NCBI GenBank assembly: GCA_028281495.1
Contig: JANQJU010000057.1
Location: 183,272-247,271 of the forward strand
DNA length: 64,000 nucleotides
Direction: 5' to 3'
From: SAR324 cluster bacterium
Lineage (GTDB): Bacteria > SAR324 > NAC60-12
Positions 1-6,850 of the stretch are shown here, one piece after another. A program made the translations under genes and the position numbers. Position 1 is the stretch's first letter; every line of letters begins with the position of its first letter. The notes under the pieces were generated by a model that saw only the letters and a program-made list of their open reading frames with translations, had not been told where the DNA came from and ran no database searches.

Positions 1-1
1 C

Positions 2-274
2 TCAGCTCGTCTGCAAACAGTGGATCCAAACACCAATCCTTTCTATTATCAAATCCTGAAAGCCTTTGAGGCACGCACCGAATGTCCTCTCATCATCAAT
101 ACTTCGTTCAACGTCCGTGGAGAGCCAATTGTTTGCACCTTTGAAGATGCCTATCGCTGCTTCATGCGGACACATATCGATTACTTAGTCCTGGAAGACT
201 GCCTACTAGAAAAGTCACAGCAAAAACCCTTAGACAACGATTCGGATTGGCGCAAAGAATTTGCTTTGGATTGA
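2..274 (+). CDS. Carbamoyltransferase, C-terminal part (start lies before the window)
   Basis: This is the tail of a NodU/CmcH-type O-carbamoyltransferase, which moves a carbamoyl group from carbamoyl phosphate onto a sugar or other hydroxyl. The frame is open from base 2. The visible residues carry the family's C-terminal signature: RLQTV near the start, then NTSFNVRGEPIVCT about residues 37-50, and an acidic stretch with an LDxL-like segment at the end. The GTG at 20 is internal, because homologous sequence continues upstream of it. The next gene encodes an SxtJ-like membrane protein, a common partner of these transferases in glycan loci. The substrate is probably a surface sugar, inferred from the neighbouring genes. 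The family call is strong; the substrate is unknown. Confidence 0.85.
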   Translation, partial: SARLQTVDPNTNPFYYQILKAFEARTECPLIINTSFNVRGEPIVCTFEDAYRCFMRTHIDYLVLEDCLLEKSQQKPLDNDSDWRKEFALD

Positions 275-424
275 GCGTGCTTTCTTTTGAATTCATTTGC
301 GCGAGTTTGTCCTTAATTCTGCGTGGCGACTGTAGGTTGGCACGCTAGACACTCTATCAGTGAAACAACTGCTGGAAACACAGCAATTTTCTATTTGCTT
401 CCAACCATTTCGAAAGGAAACACA

Positions 425-700
425 ATGCAAGACTGGAAACAACATGCCATGACTGTCGGACTCTTGGCCTTATTCTTTTTGGTCATGACTCCAATCTCTT
501 TGATTCTACGCTTGATGAATCGCGACCCGTTGAAACTGAAGTTCAAGCAGGGAGACAACTACCCTACGATCTTGAACAAGGTAAAAGCCTCGGCCATCAA
601 ACTCCCGTTGCCTCAGTTCTTCAAATCGAAGAAAAAGGCAGCTTCTTCCTCCGATAACAATGACGGCTCTCCGTCCGACACGATCTATCCCATGTGGTAA
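425..700 (+). CDS. Small SxtJ-like membrane protein
   Basis: A 91-residue protein with one clear membrane segment (about residues 9-27), followed by TPISLILRL and a DPLKLKF motif. This hydrophobic-TP-RL-DPL-KF arrangement is the conserved end of SxtJ-family membrane proteins, which sit beside carbamoyltransferases in saxitoxin and glycan clusters. The C-terminal half is basic, then Ser/Asn-rich, ending in YPMW. I place the start at the ATG at 425, because an AAAGGA ribosome-binding site lies just upstream; an earlier in-frame start at 323 has none. It is 150 bp from the carbamoyltransferase and 6 bp before the aldolase, so it is probably co-transcribed with both. Its molecular role is not known. 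Confidence 0.7.
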   Translation: MQDWKQHAMTVGLLALFFLVMTPISLILRLMNRDPLKLKFKQGDNYPTILNKVKASAIKLPLPQFFKSKKKAASSSDNNDGSPSDTIYPMW

Positions 701-706
701 ACCAGC

Positions 707-1477
707 ATGAAACCAAATCCTCTCAAGCATAAATTAGCCCAGCACGAACAAACTTATGGGGGTTGGATTGCCTTGGGGCATCCCATCATTCCAGAGATTC
801 TGGCCCCTGCGGGTTTCGATTGGTTGGTGGTGGATATGGAACACAGTTCTATTGAACTCCCCGATTTGCTGCCTTTGGTAATCAACATCGAGGCCAATGG
901 CATGGTGCCTTTGGTCCGTGTGGGTGAAAATGACCCCAATCTGATCAAACGCATCATGGACATTGGGGCGTATGGGGTGATCGTGGCCAATGTGTGCTCT
1001 GGACAAGAAGCCCAAGCCGCTGTGAATGCAGTGAAATATCCGCCTGTGGGTACTCGTGGAGTGGGTTTGTATCGTGCCCAAAGCTTTGGCAAAACGTTTG
1101 AGTCGTACCTGCAATGGGTACAAGACGAAAGCGTGGTGATCATACAAATCGAACACATTGATGCGGTCAACAACATCGATGAAATCTTTTCCACTCCAGG
1201 GCTGGATGGCTACATGATCGGCCCTTATGACTTGTCGGGTTCTTTAGGCAAACCTGGACAATTTCAGGACCCTGAAGTGGAAGCGGCGATTCAAGCAGTG
1301 AGAGAGGCAGGAAAACGTCACAACGTTCCTGCTGGTTTTCATTCTGTGGCATCTGACCCCGAAGCGGCCAAGCAGAGGAAAGAGCAAGGCTTTGTGTTTT
1401 TAGCTTTCTGCACCGATGCGATTTTTCTAGGCGACGCGGCCATTCAAGCTGTGCGGAGGCTCAAAGATGAAAATTAA
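707..1477 (+). CDS. HpcH/HpaI-family aldolase
   Basis: A 256-residue class II pyruvate aldolase of the HpcH/HpaI (2,4-dihydroxyhept-2-ene-1,7-dioate aldolase) family. Members use a divalent metal to add or remove pyruvate on an aldehyde, giving 4-hydroxy-2-oxo acids. The family's active-site residues are visible: DMEHS near residue 45, PLVRV near 70, a VKYPPVGTRG block near 110, QIEH near 148 and GPYDLSGSLG near 172. Its stop overlaps the start of the next gene by 11 bp. The neighbours are a CMP-sugar synthetase, an aminotransferase and an acetyltransferase rather than aromatic-degradation genes. I therefore infer a biosynthetic role, making or trimming a sugar acid for a surface glycan. The fold assignment is sound; the substrate is unknown. 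Confidence 0.88.
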   Translation: MKPNPLKHKLAQHEQTYGGWIALGHPIIPEILAPAGFDWLVVDMEHSSIELPDLLPLVINIEANGMVPLVRVGENDPNLIKRIMDIGAYGVIVANVCSGQEAQAAVNAVKYPPVGTRGVGLYRAQSFGKTFESYLQWVQDESVVIIQIEHIDAVNNIDEIFSTPGLDGYMIGPYDLSGSLGKPGQFQDPEVEAAIQAVREAGKRHNVPAGFHSVASDPEAAKQRKEQGFVFLAFCTDAIFLGDAAIQAVRRLKDEN

Positions 1478-2387
1478 AGTAACTGCCCGTGCGTTTTCCA
1501 ATAACCCCGTTTTGCGAGAAGCCTTACGCCACGATTTTCCAGAAGCCATTTTTAATGAATCTGGAGAACGTTATCAGGGGGATGCCTTGATTCAATATTT
1601 GCAAGATGCAGATGGCGCCATCATTGGTCTGGAAAAAATGACTTATGACATCATGGAACAATTGCCACGCTTGCAAATCATTGCCAAATACGGAGTGGGC
1701 CTCGATAACATCGACCAAGTCGCTGCTCGTACCTTGGGCAAAGCGATTGGTTGGACCGGCGGGGTTAATAAACGTTCGGTGGCAGAGCAAACCTTGGGTT
1801 GCATGTTGGGTTTGTTCCGGAATTTGTTTTTTACGGGTTTTTCTCTAAAGCAGGGGCATTGGAATAAAAATGGAGGCACCCAGCTTTCCGGTAAAACAGT
1901 GGGTCTGGTAGGTTGTGGTGAAATTGGCACTGAGGTGGTGCAACTGATTCACCCCTTCGGCTGCAACGTCTTGATTTGCGACATCCTCGATAAATCGGAT
2001 GTGGTGAACACACATCAAGTGACCCAAGTGGAATTTTCCGATCTCCTCACTCAGTCCGATTGTATTTCACTCCATGTTCCTCTCACGGACACCACATTTC
2101 GTATGATCAATCAGGAAACCCTTCGGCATATGAAACCTCATGCGTTTTTAATCAACACCAGCCGAGGTGAAGTGATCGATCAAGCGGCTCTGAAAGAAGC
2201 CCTCCAACAAGGTATCATTGCTGGAGCAGCAATTGACGTTTATGAGTCCGAACCTCCTGATGACTTAGAACTGTTGTCATTGCCCAATTTACTACCCACC
2301 CCCCATATTGGAGGCAATGCCCAAGAAGCCGTCGAAGCCATGGGGCATTCCGCCATCCGGCATCTGAGAGAATTTTTCAACATCTGA
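1467..2387 (+). CDS. D-isomer-specific 2-hydroxyacid dehydrogenase (SerA-like)
   Basis: A 306-residue NAD-dependent dehydrogenase of the phosphoglycerate/2-hydroxyacid family, interconverting a 2-hydroxy acid and a 2-oxo acid. The Rossmann signature VGLVGCGEIG is near residue 143. The catalytic triad is visible as the Arg in NTSRGE, the Glu in YESEPP and the His in PTPHIGG. It lacks the C-terminal ACT domain of long SerA enzymes, so serine-pathway feedback control is not expected. The ATG at 1467 lies inside the end of the aldolase gene, which indicates translational coupling. Paired with an aldolase that handles 2-oxo acids, it may reduce or oxidise the aldolase's substrate or product; this is inference. 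Confidence 0.88.
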   Translation: MKIKVTARAFSNNPVLREALRHDFPEAIFNESGERYQGDALIQYLQDADGAIIGLEKMTYDIMEQLPRLQIIAKYGVGLDNIDQVAARTLGKAIGWTGGVNKRSVAEQTLGCMLGLFRNLFFTGFSLKQGHWNKNGGTQLSGKTVGLVGCGEIGTEVVQLIHPFGCNVLICDILDKSDVVNTHQVTQVEFSDLLTQSDCISLHVPLTDTTFRMINQETLRHMKPHAFLINTSRGEVIDQAALKEALQQGIIAGAAIDVYESEPPDDLELLSLPNLLPTPHIGGNAQEAVEAMGHSAIRHLREFFNI

Positions 2388-2408
2388 CTATATTTTCAGG
2401 ATTTCCTC

Positions 2409-3161
2409 ATGAAAACCCTTGCTATCATTCCAGCTCGTATGGCGTCATCCCGCTTTCCAGGAAAACCGCTGGCTTCCATTTTAGGACTCACGATGATTGA
2501 GCATGTTCGCCGTCGAGTGGCTTTGTCACCAGATATCGATGAAGTCATCGTGGCCACCTGCGATCTGGAAATTAAAGAGGAAGTCGAAAAATATGGGGGT
2601 CATGCCGTCATGACGGCCGACACTCACGAACGCTGCACCGACCGCATTGCCGAAGCTGCCGAAACCTTGGATGCTGATATCGTGATCAACGTCCAAGGGG
2701 ATGAACCCCTCGTACGCCCTGAAATGTTCGGTCCCTTACTGGCTCCGCTACAAGCAGAAGACTTGCCTTGCACGAATCTTATGGTGGAAATTCGGACGGA
2801 TACAGATTTCGAATCCCCCAATGTGGTCAAGGCCGTTTGTGACCTTTCTGGCAACGCTTTGTATTTTTCACGAGAGCCAATCCCATCCGTCAAAAAAGCC
2901 GGAGGACAACGCTTCAAACGTTATCAACAGCTGGGCATCATTGCGTTCCGTAAACTATTTCTTCATGAATTTGCGGAACTCCCTCCCACTCCACTCGAAA
3001 TTATCGAATCTGTGGACATGATGCGGGCCTTGGAACATGGCTACCCCGTGCGCATGGTTCTCACTCCCTCCCCTGCCATTGGAGTGGATACTCCGAATGA
3101 CTTAGAGCGTGCCATCAAGCTGATGCAAGAAGATGATCTGTTTGCCACCTATCGCGATTGA
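2409..3161 (+). CDS. kdsB: 3-deoxy-manno-octulosonate cytidylyltransferase-like protein (KdsB family)
   Basis: A 250-residue nucleotidyltransferase that by family activates an ulosonic acid with CTP to give a CMP-sugar. Visible KdsB features are IPARMASSRFPGKPL at the N-terminus, NVQGDEPL near residue 97, NALYFSREPIP near 155 and GVDTPNDLERA near 230. It departs from canonical Kdo enzymes at positions that normally contact the sugar. The usual H-x-S-G-T-[DE]-R motif reads HERCTDR, and the usual HLGIYGYR reads QLGIIAFR. It is embedded in a cassette with an aldolase, an aminotransferase and a GNAT acetyltransferase, so the substrate may be a modified ulosonic acid rather than Kdo. The housekeeping kdsB may be elsewhere in the genome. 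Confidence 0.85.
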   Translation: MKTLAIIPARMASSRFPGKPLASILGLTMIEHVRRRVALSPDIDEVIVATCDLEIKEEVEKYGGHAVMTADTHERCTDRIAEAAETLDADIVINVQGDEPLVRPEMFGPLLAPLQAEDLPCTNLMVEIRTDTDFESPNVVKAVCDLSGNALYFSREPIPSVKKAGGQRFKRYQQLGIIAFRKLFLHEFAELPPTPLEIIESVDMMRALEHGYPVRMVLTPSPAIGVDTPNDLERAIKLMQEDDLFATYRD

Positions 3162-3194
3162 AAAATCACCTATATCATCACGGAGGAGATCAAC

Positions 3195-4232
3195 GTGACA
3201 CAAAAAACTTTACGTGTGGGTATTGCCGGTTATGGCGTGGTAGGAACCCGGCGGCGCCAATTCATCGATTCCCATCCCAACCTGAAAACAGTCGCTGTGT
3301 GTGACCAAAAGTTTGAACAAATCGGGACGATGCCGGATGGCGTTCGTTGCTTTGTCAATTATCAGCAATTGCTGGAAGAACCCTTGGATGTGCTCTTTGT
3401 GAGCTTGCCCAATTACCTAGCCGCTGAAGTGACGATTGCCGGACTACAAAAAGGCCTGCATGTCTTCTGCGAAAAACCCCCTGGCCGAGATGTGGACGAC
3501 ATCAAAAATGTGATCGCAGTGGAGAAGCAACATCCCCAACTCGTACTCAAATATGGGTTCAATCACCGTTATCATGATTCGGTCCGCGAAGCCTTGCGTA
3601 TCATCCAAACAGAAGAACTCGGAACCGTAGTGAATCTGCGAGGCACGTATGGCAAAAGCAAAATCATCCCGTTCGCTGGTGAGTGGCGAGCCGAACGAAA
3701 ATATGCGGGTGGGGGTATTTTATTGGATCAAGGCATCCATATGGTCGATTTGATGCGCTTGTTCAGTGGGGATTTTGTGGAAGTGAAAAGCTTTGTGTCC
3801 AATAGTTTTTGGCATCACGATGTGGAAGACAATGCATATGCCTTGATGAAAGATCGCAAAGGCCGAGTGGCCATTCTTCATTCCACAGCCACGCAATGGC
3901 AACACCGTTTCAGTTTAGACATTGCCTTGAGTGAAGGCTATCTGGAACTGCACGGCATTCTCACCGGATCCAAAAGTTATGGCGAAGAAACACTGATTAT
4001 TGGCAAACGCGATGAATCCCACAAGGGCACAGATCGTCACGAAACCATCAAGTACCTCGCAGACAACTCATGGCGCGATGAAATCTATGAATTTGCAGAT
4101 GTGATCCTCAATGGAGGACGCCTGCTTCATGGCAGCAGTGAAGAAGCCTTGGCCACTATGAAACTCGTGTATCAAATCTATTGGGAGGACCCCGATTGGC
4201 GTGAAGCCTTCCATATCACCAAACCGGAGTGA
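3195..4232 (+). CDS. Gfo/Idh/MocA-family oxidoreductase
   Basis: A 345-residue NAD(P)-dependent oxidoreductase with an N-terminal Rossmann fold (GIAGYGVVG near residue 9) and the family motif CEKPPGRD near residue 93, in which the Lys is the usual catalytic residue. The C-terminal half is the alpha/beta sheet domain of the family, with GGGILLDQGIHMVDLM near residue 172. Members oxidise or reduce a sugar carbon. Translation starts at GTG 3195, chosen because a strong GGAGGAG site ends 4 bases before it. It follows the KdsB-like gene by 33 bp. A second, more recognisable family member (wlbA) lies at 23637; this one is not close to it in sequence. The substrate is unknown, but the context points to a nucleotide sugar or free sugar acid. 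Confidence 0.85.
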   Translation: MTQKTLRVGIAGYGVVGTRRRQFIDSHPNLKTVAVCDQKFEQIGTMPDGVRCFVNYQQLLEEPLDVLFVSLPNYLAAEVTIAGLQKGLHVFCEKPPGRDVDDIKNVIAVEKQHPQLVLKYGFNHRYHDSVREALRIIQTEELGTVVNLRGTYGKSKIIPFAGEWRAERKYAGGGILLDQGIHMVDLMRLFSGDFVEVKSFVSNSFWHHDVEDNAYALMKDRKGRVAILHSTATQWQHRFSLDIALSEGYLELHGILTGSKSYGEETLIIGKRDESHKGTDRHETIKYLADNSWRDEIYEFADVILNGGRLLHGSSEEALATMKLVYQIYWEDPDWREAFHITKPE

Positions 4233-4239
4233 CCGCCTT

Positions 4240-5145
4240 ATGGAATCTACCGTTTACATTGACCCCAGTACGGCCCGCAAAGGACAAATTCTCCAAAACC
4301 GATTGCAGTTCCATGACAGCCTTCCCATGTTCTCGATGATCGAGCTCAACATGTTGGGACGCTGTAACCGCCGTTGTAGCTTCTGCCCAGTCTCGCTCCC
4401 GGATTTTTATGACAACATCGACCATCGTGCCAAATTCGACATGGAGCTGTATACAAAACTCATGTTGGACTTGAAGTCGATTGGATACGAAGGCTTGTTC
4501 ATGTACTCCGGTCTTAGCGAGCCGTTGTTGATCAAAAACGTTGACGATTATGTGGCCTGCACCAAAACCATCTTGCCCAACAGCCGTGTTGAAATCATCA
4601 CCAATGGGGATGCTGCTACGGTGAAACGATTGCGACGATTGTTTGCTTCCGGCTTAGACACCCTGTTGGTCAGCATGTATGACGGCCCAGAACAGATCGA
4701 AAAATTCACAAAGCTCGGCCAAGACGCACAACTGAACAACGAACAATTGGTGCTCCGACGACGTTATTACGAAGATGGCAACTATGGATTGACGGTTTCC
4801 AACCGAGGCGGCTTGATCGACTCCAATTCTTTTCGTGATGAAGAAGAAGCCGAAGTCGTCGAATTGCCCCTCCAGCGTTCTTGCTACTATCCCTTTTACA
4901 TGGTGAAAATCGACTATGATGGGGACGTGACTATCTGCTCCCATGATTGGGACAAGAAATGGGTCATTGGCAATATTGCAGAAGCACACATTTGGGATAT
5001 CTGGAAAAGCCAAGCCATGCACTCGGTCAAAGCATCGCTGTCTCAAAGCAATCGCAATATGGCCCCTTGTGCCAATTGTGATGTGCATGGCGATGTCATG
5101 GGAAAGGCACACTTTGAAGCTTGGATGCAATGGAGTCAAACATGA
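4240..5145 (+). CDS. Radical SAM protein with SPASM-like C-terminal domain
   Basis: A 301-residue radical S-adenosylmethionine protein. The cluster motif CNRRCSFC (C-x3-C-x2-C) is near residue 40. The C-terminal part has spaced cysteines in SCYYPFY, TICSHD and PCANCDVHG, matching a SPASM-type auxiliary cluster domain. Such proteins modify peptides or, as in BtrN-like dehydrogenases, sugars. I start at ATG 4240 with GGAG 10 bases upstream, rather than the in-frame GTG at 4201 inside the previous gene. Its stop overlaps the aminotransferase start as ATGA, so the two are probably translated together. A sugar oxidation to a ketone followed by transamination, as in the 2-deoxystreptamine pathway, would fit this pair; that is inference. 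Confidence 0.82.
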   Translation: MESTVYIDPSTARKGQILQNRLQFHDSLPMFSMIELNMLGRCNRRCSFCPVSLPDFYDNIDHRAKFDMELYTKLMLDLKSIGYEGLFMYSGLSEPLLIKNVDDYVACTKTILPNSRVEIITNGDAATVKRLRRLFASGLDTLLVSMYDGPEQIEKFTKLGQDAQLNNEQLVLRRRYYEDGNYGLTVSNRGGLIDSNSFRDEEEAEVVELPLQRSCYYPFYMVKIDYDGDVTICSHDWDKKWVIGNIAEAHIWDIWKSQAMHSVKASLSQSNRNMAPCANCDVHGDVMGKAHFEAWMQWSQT

Positions 5146-6191
5146 GCACCTATACCGACTATTTAACAAAATTGTTTCGCCCTCCTTTAGCCAAAAGGGG
5201 CAACGAAGATTTCCTCTGGGTGGATCGCAATGAACCGCCTTTTGGAGCGTTTGAAACAATCGAAGGACTCATCACAGATGAGGATTTACAAAACATGCTT
5301 CGAGTGTATCCCGATCCGTATGAAATCTACGAAGCACTGGCTCCGTTTTATGGAGTGGATCCTCAACAACTGCTCTTGACCCACGGTTCAGAACAAGGCC
5401 TGCGGTATGTGTTCGATACTTATCTCGATTTTCATGATGAGGTGGTCTACGCCAAGCCGAGCTTTGGGATGTATGAGGTGTATGCCTATTACAAAAAAGC
5501 CCAGGTGACCCACTTGGAATATACTCCCAACCGGGAACTTCCCATCGAAACGATCCTGGCGACCGTAACGCCCCGCACCCGCTTGTTGGTGATCGCCAAC
5601 CCCAATAGCCCGACGGGCACTGCCTATACCCTCGAAGAGATCGAACACATCGCAGAACACACAGCCCAAACTGGAACGATCTTTTTGTTGGATGAAGCCT
5701 ACTATCATTTTTATTCCCTCGATACGCTGCCTCTATTGCAACGCTATTCCCATGTGGTGATCAGCCGCACTTTTTCCAAAGCATGGGGACTCGCAGGTTT
5801 ACGGATTGGTGTGCTGATCTCCACACCAGATCAAATCCAGGTGTTACGCTCTCAAAAGTTAGCGATGGAAATCAATCAGTTCTCGATCCTGCTGTGTCGC
5901 AAAGCAATTGAAAATGCGGATTCGATTTTAGCCCGGAATGTCAATCAGGTGAAAAAGTGGCAACGGATTTTCAAAGAAACGTCCCTGCCTCATCTGGACT
6001 ATCTGGAAACCCAAACCAATTTCATTTTGTTGAAGTCGCATCAATACGACTTCCATAAGCAACGTCTATTGGACAACAAGATTCTTCCCAAAATGGATTT
6101 CCCCGACCCCTGCATGCAAGATTGCATTCGTATCTCGGTCTACACCGACGAAGCAATGGAGCAGATTTTGACCGTATTAGAAGAGAGCTGA
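5142..6191 (+). CDS. PLP-dependent aminotransferase, class I/II (HisC-like)
   Basis: A 349-residue fold-type I aminotransferase resembling histidinol-phosphate aminotransferase. Visible landmarks are NPNSPTG near residue 155, the DEAYYHF block near 187 and the PLP-lysine site SRTFSKAWGLAGLRIG near 215. The ATG at 5142 overlaps the radical SAM stop by 4 bp, so I prefer it to the in-frame ATG at 5121. HisC relatives also occur in threonine-phosphate decarboxylation and in natural-product and glycan pathways. There are no histidine genes nearby, so a role in adding an amino group to the product of this cassette is more likely. The GNAT gene 3 bp downstream could acylate that amine. Confidence 0.88.
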   Translation: MSTYTDYLTKLFRPPLAKRGNEDFLWVDRNEPPFGAFETIEGLITDEDLQNMLRVYPDPYEIYEALAPFYGVDPQQLLLTHGSEQGLRYVFDTYLDFHDEVVYAKPSFGMYEVYAYYKKAQVTHLEYTPNRELPIETILATVTPRTRLLVIANPNSPTGTAYTLEEIEHIAEHTAQTGTIFLLDEAYYHFYSLDTLPLLQRYSHVVISRTFSKAWGLAGLRIGVLISTPDQIQVLRSQKLAMEINQFSILLCRKAIENADSILARNVNQVKKWQRIFKETSLPHLDYLETQTNFILLKSHQYDFHKQRLLDNKILPKMDFPDPCMQDCIRISVYTDEAMEQILTVLEES

Positions 6192-6194
6192 ACG

Positions 6195-6737
6195 ATGAAT
6201 ACCCCCTTTCTGGAAAATGAACACTTTTACATGCGGGAATTGCGAGAATCGGATTTGGACGGCCACTGGTATGCTTGGTTCAACGATTCCCTAGTCACGC
6301 AATTTCAAAACAAAAAAATTTTCCCGAACACCCGTGAAAAACAAAGAGCTTATTTCGATTCGATCCAAAACAGTGACACGGATGTGGTGTTGGCGATCAT
6401 CGATAAACACACCGAACAACACTTCGGCAATGTGGGCTTGCACAGAATCGATTGGGTTCATCGATCAGCGGAATTGGGGATTGTCATTGGCGAGATGGAT
6501 TTTTGGGGAAAAGGCTATGGCAAAGAAGCATGGCGTTTGATCACCGAATACGGATTCCATGTACTCAACCTGCATCGGATCTGGGCGATTGTGATGAGCG
6601 GCAACGAGGCTTCAGCCAAATGTGCCGAAGCAGCAGGATTCCGACGAGAAGGGCATTTTCGCGAAATGTTTTATAAGAATGGCACCTATCTGGATGCCTT
6701 TTACTACAACATGCTGAAATCCGATCTGGATCGCTAA
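6195..6737 (+). CDS. GNAT-family N-acetyltransferase (RimJ/RimL-like)
   Basis: A 180-residue acetyl-CoA-dependent acyltransferase. The pattern is typical of the Acetyltransf_3/RimJ group: an N-terminal LRELRESDLDG strand, GNVGLHRIDW near residue 77, the acetyl-CoA loop GEMDFWGKGYGKEA near 98, and LHRIWAIVMSGNEAS followed by AEAAGFRREG near 125-152. It starts 3 bp after the aminotransferase and ends the compact cassette begun at 707. PseH- and NeuD-type enzymes acylate amino sugars in comparable positions, so the likely acceptor is the amine installed by the preceding enzyme. That assignment is inference. The downstream spacer carries a tandem repeat. Confidence 0.85.
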   Translation: MNTPFLENEHFYMRELRESDLDGHWYAWFNDSLVTQFQNKKIFPNTREKQRAYFDSIQNSDTDVVLAIIDKHTEQHFGNVGLHRIDWVHRSAELGIVIGEMDFWGKGYGKEAWRLITEYGFHVLNLHRIWAIVMSGNEASAKCAEAAGFRREGHFREMFYKNGTYLDAFYYNMLKSDLDR

Positions 6738-6762
6738 ATTTTATTGTACTCAACCACCCGCA

Positions 6763-6848
6763 TCTTGTGTGAATCCGTTTGAATCATATCAGAGTCTTGT
6801 GTGAATCCGTTTGAATCATACCAGAGTCTTGTGTGAACCTCGTTTGAA
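6763..6848 (+). repeat. 32-bp tandem repeat, 2 full copies plus a partial copy
   Basis: Two 32-bp units (6763-6794 and 6795-6826) differ at one base and are followed by a degenerate third of about 22 bp. They fill the spacer between the GNAT gene and the large surface-carbohydrate gene, leaving no recognisable ribosome-binding site before the ATG at 6851. Confidence 0.9.
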
Positions 6849-6850
6849 CT

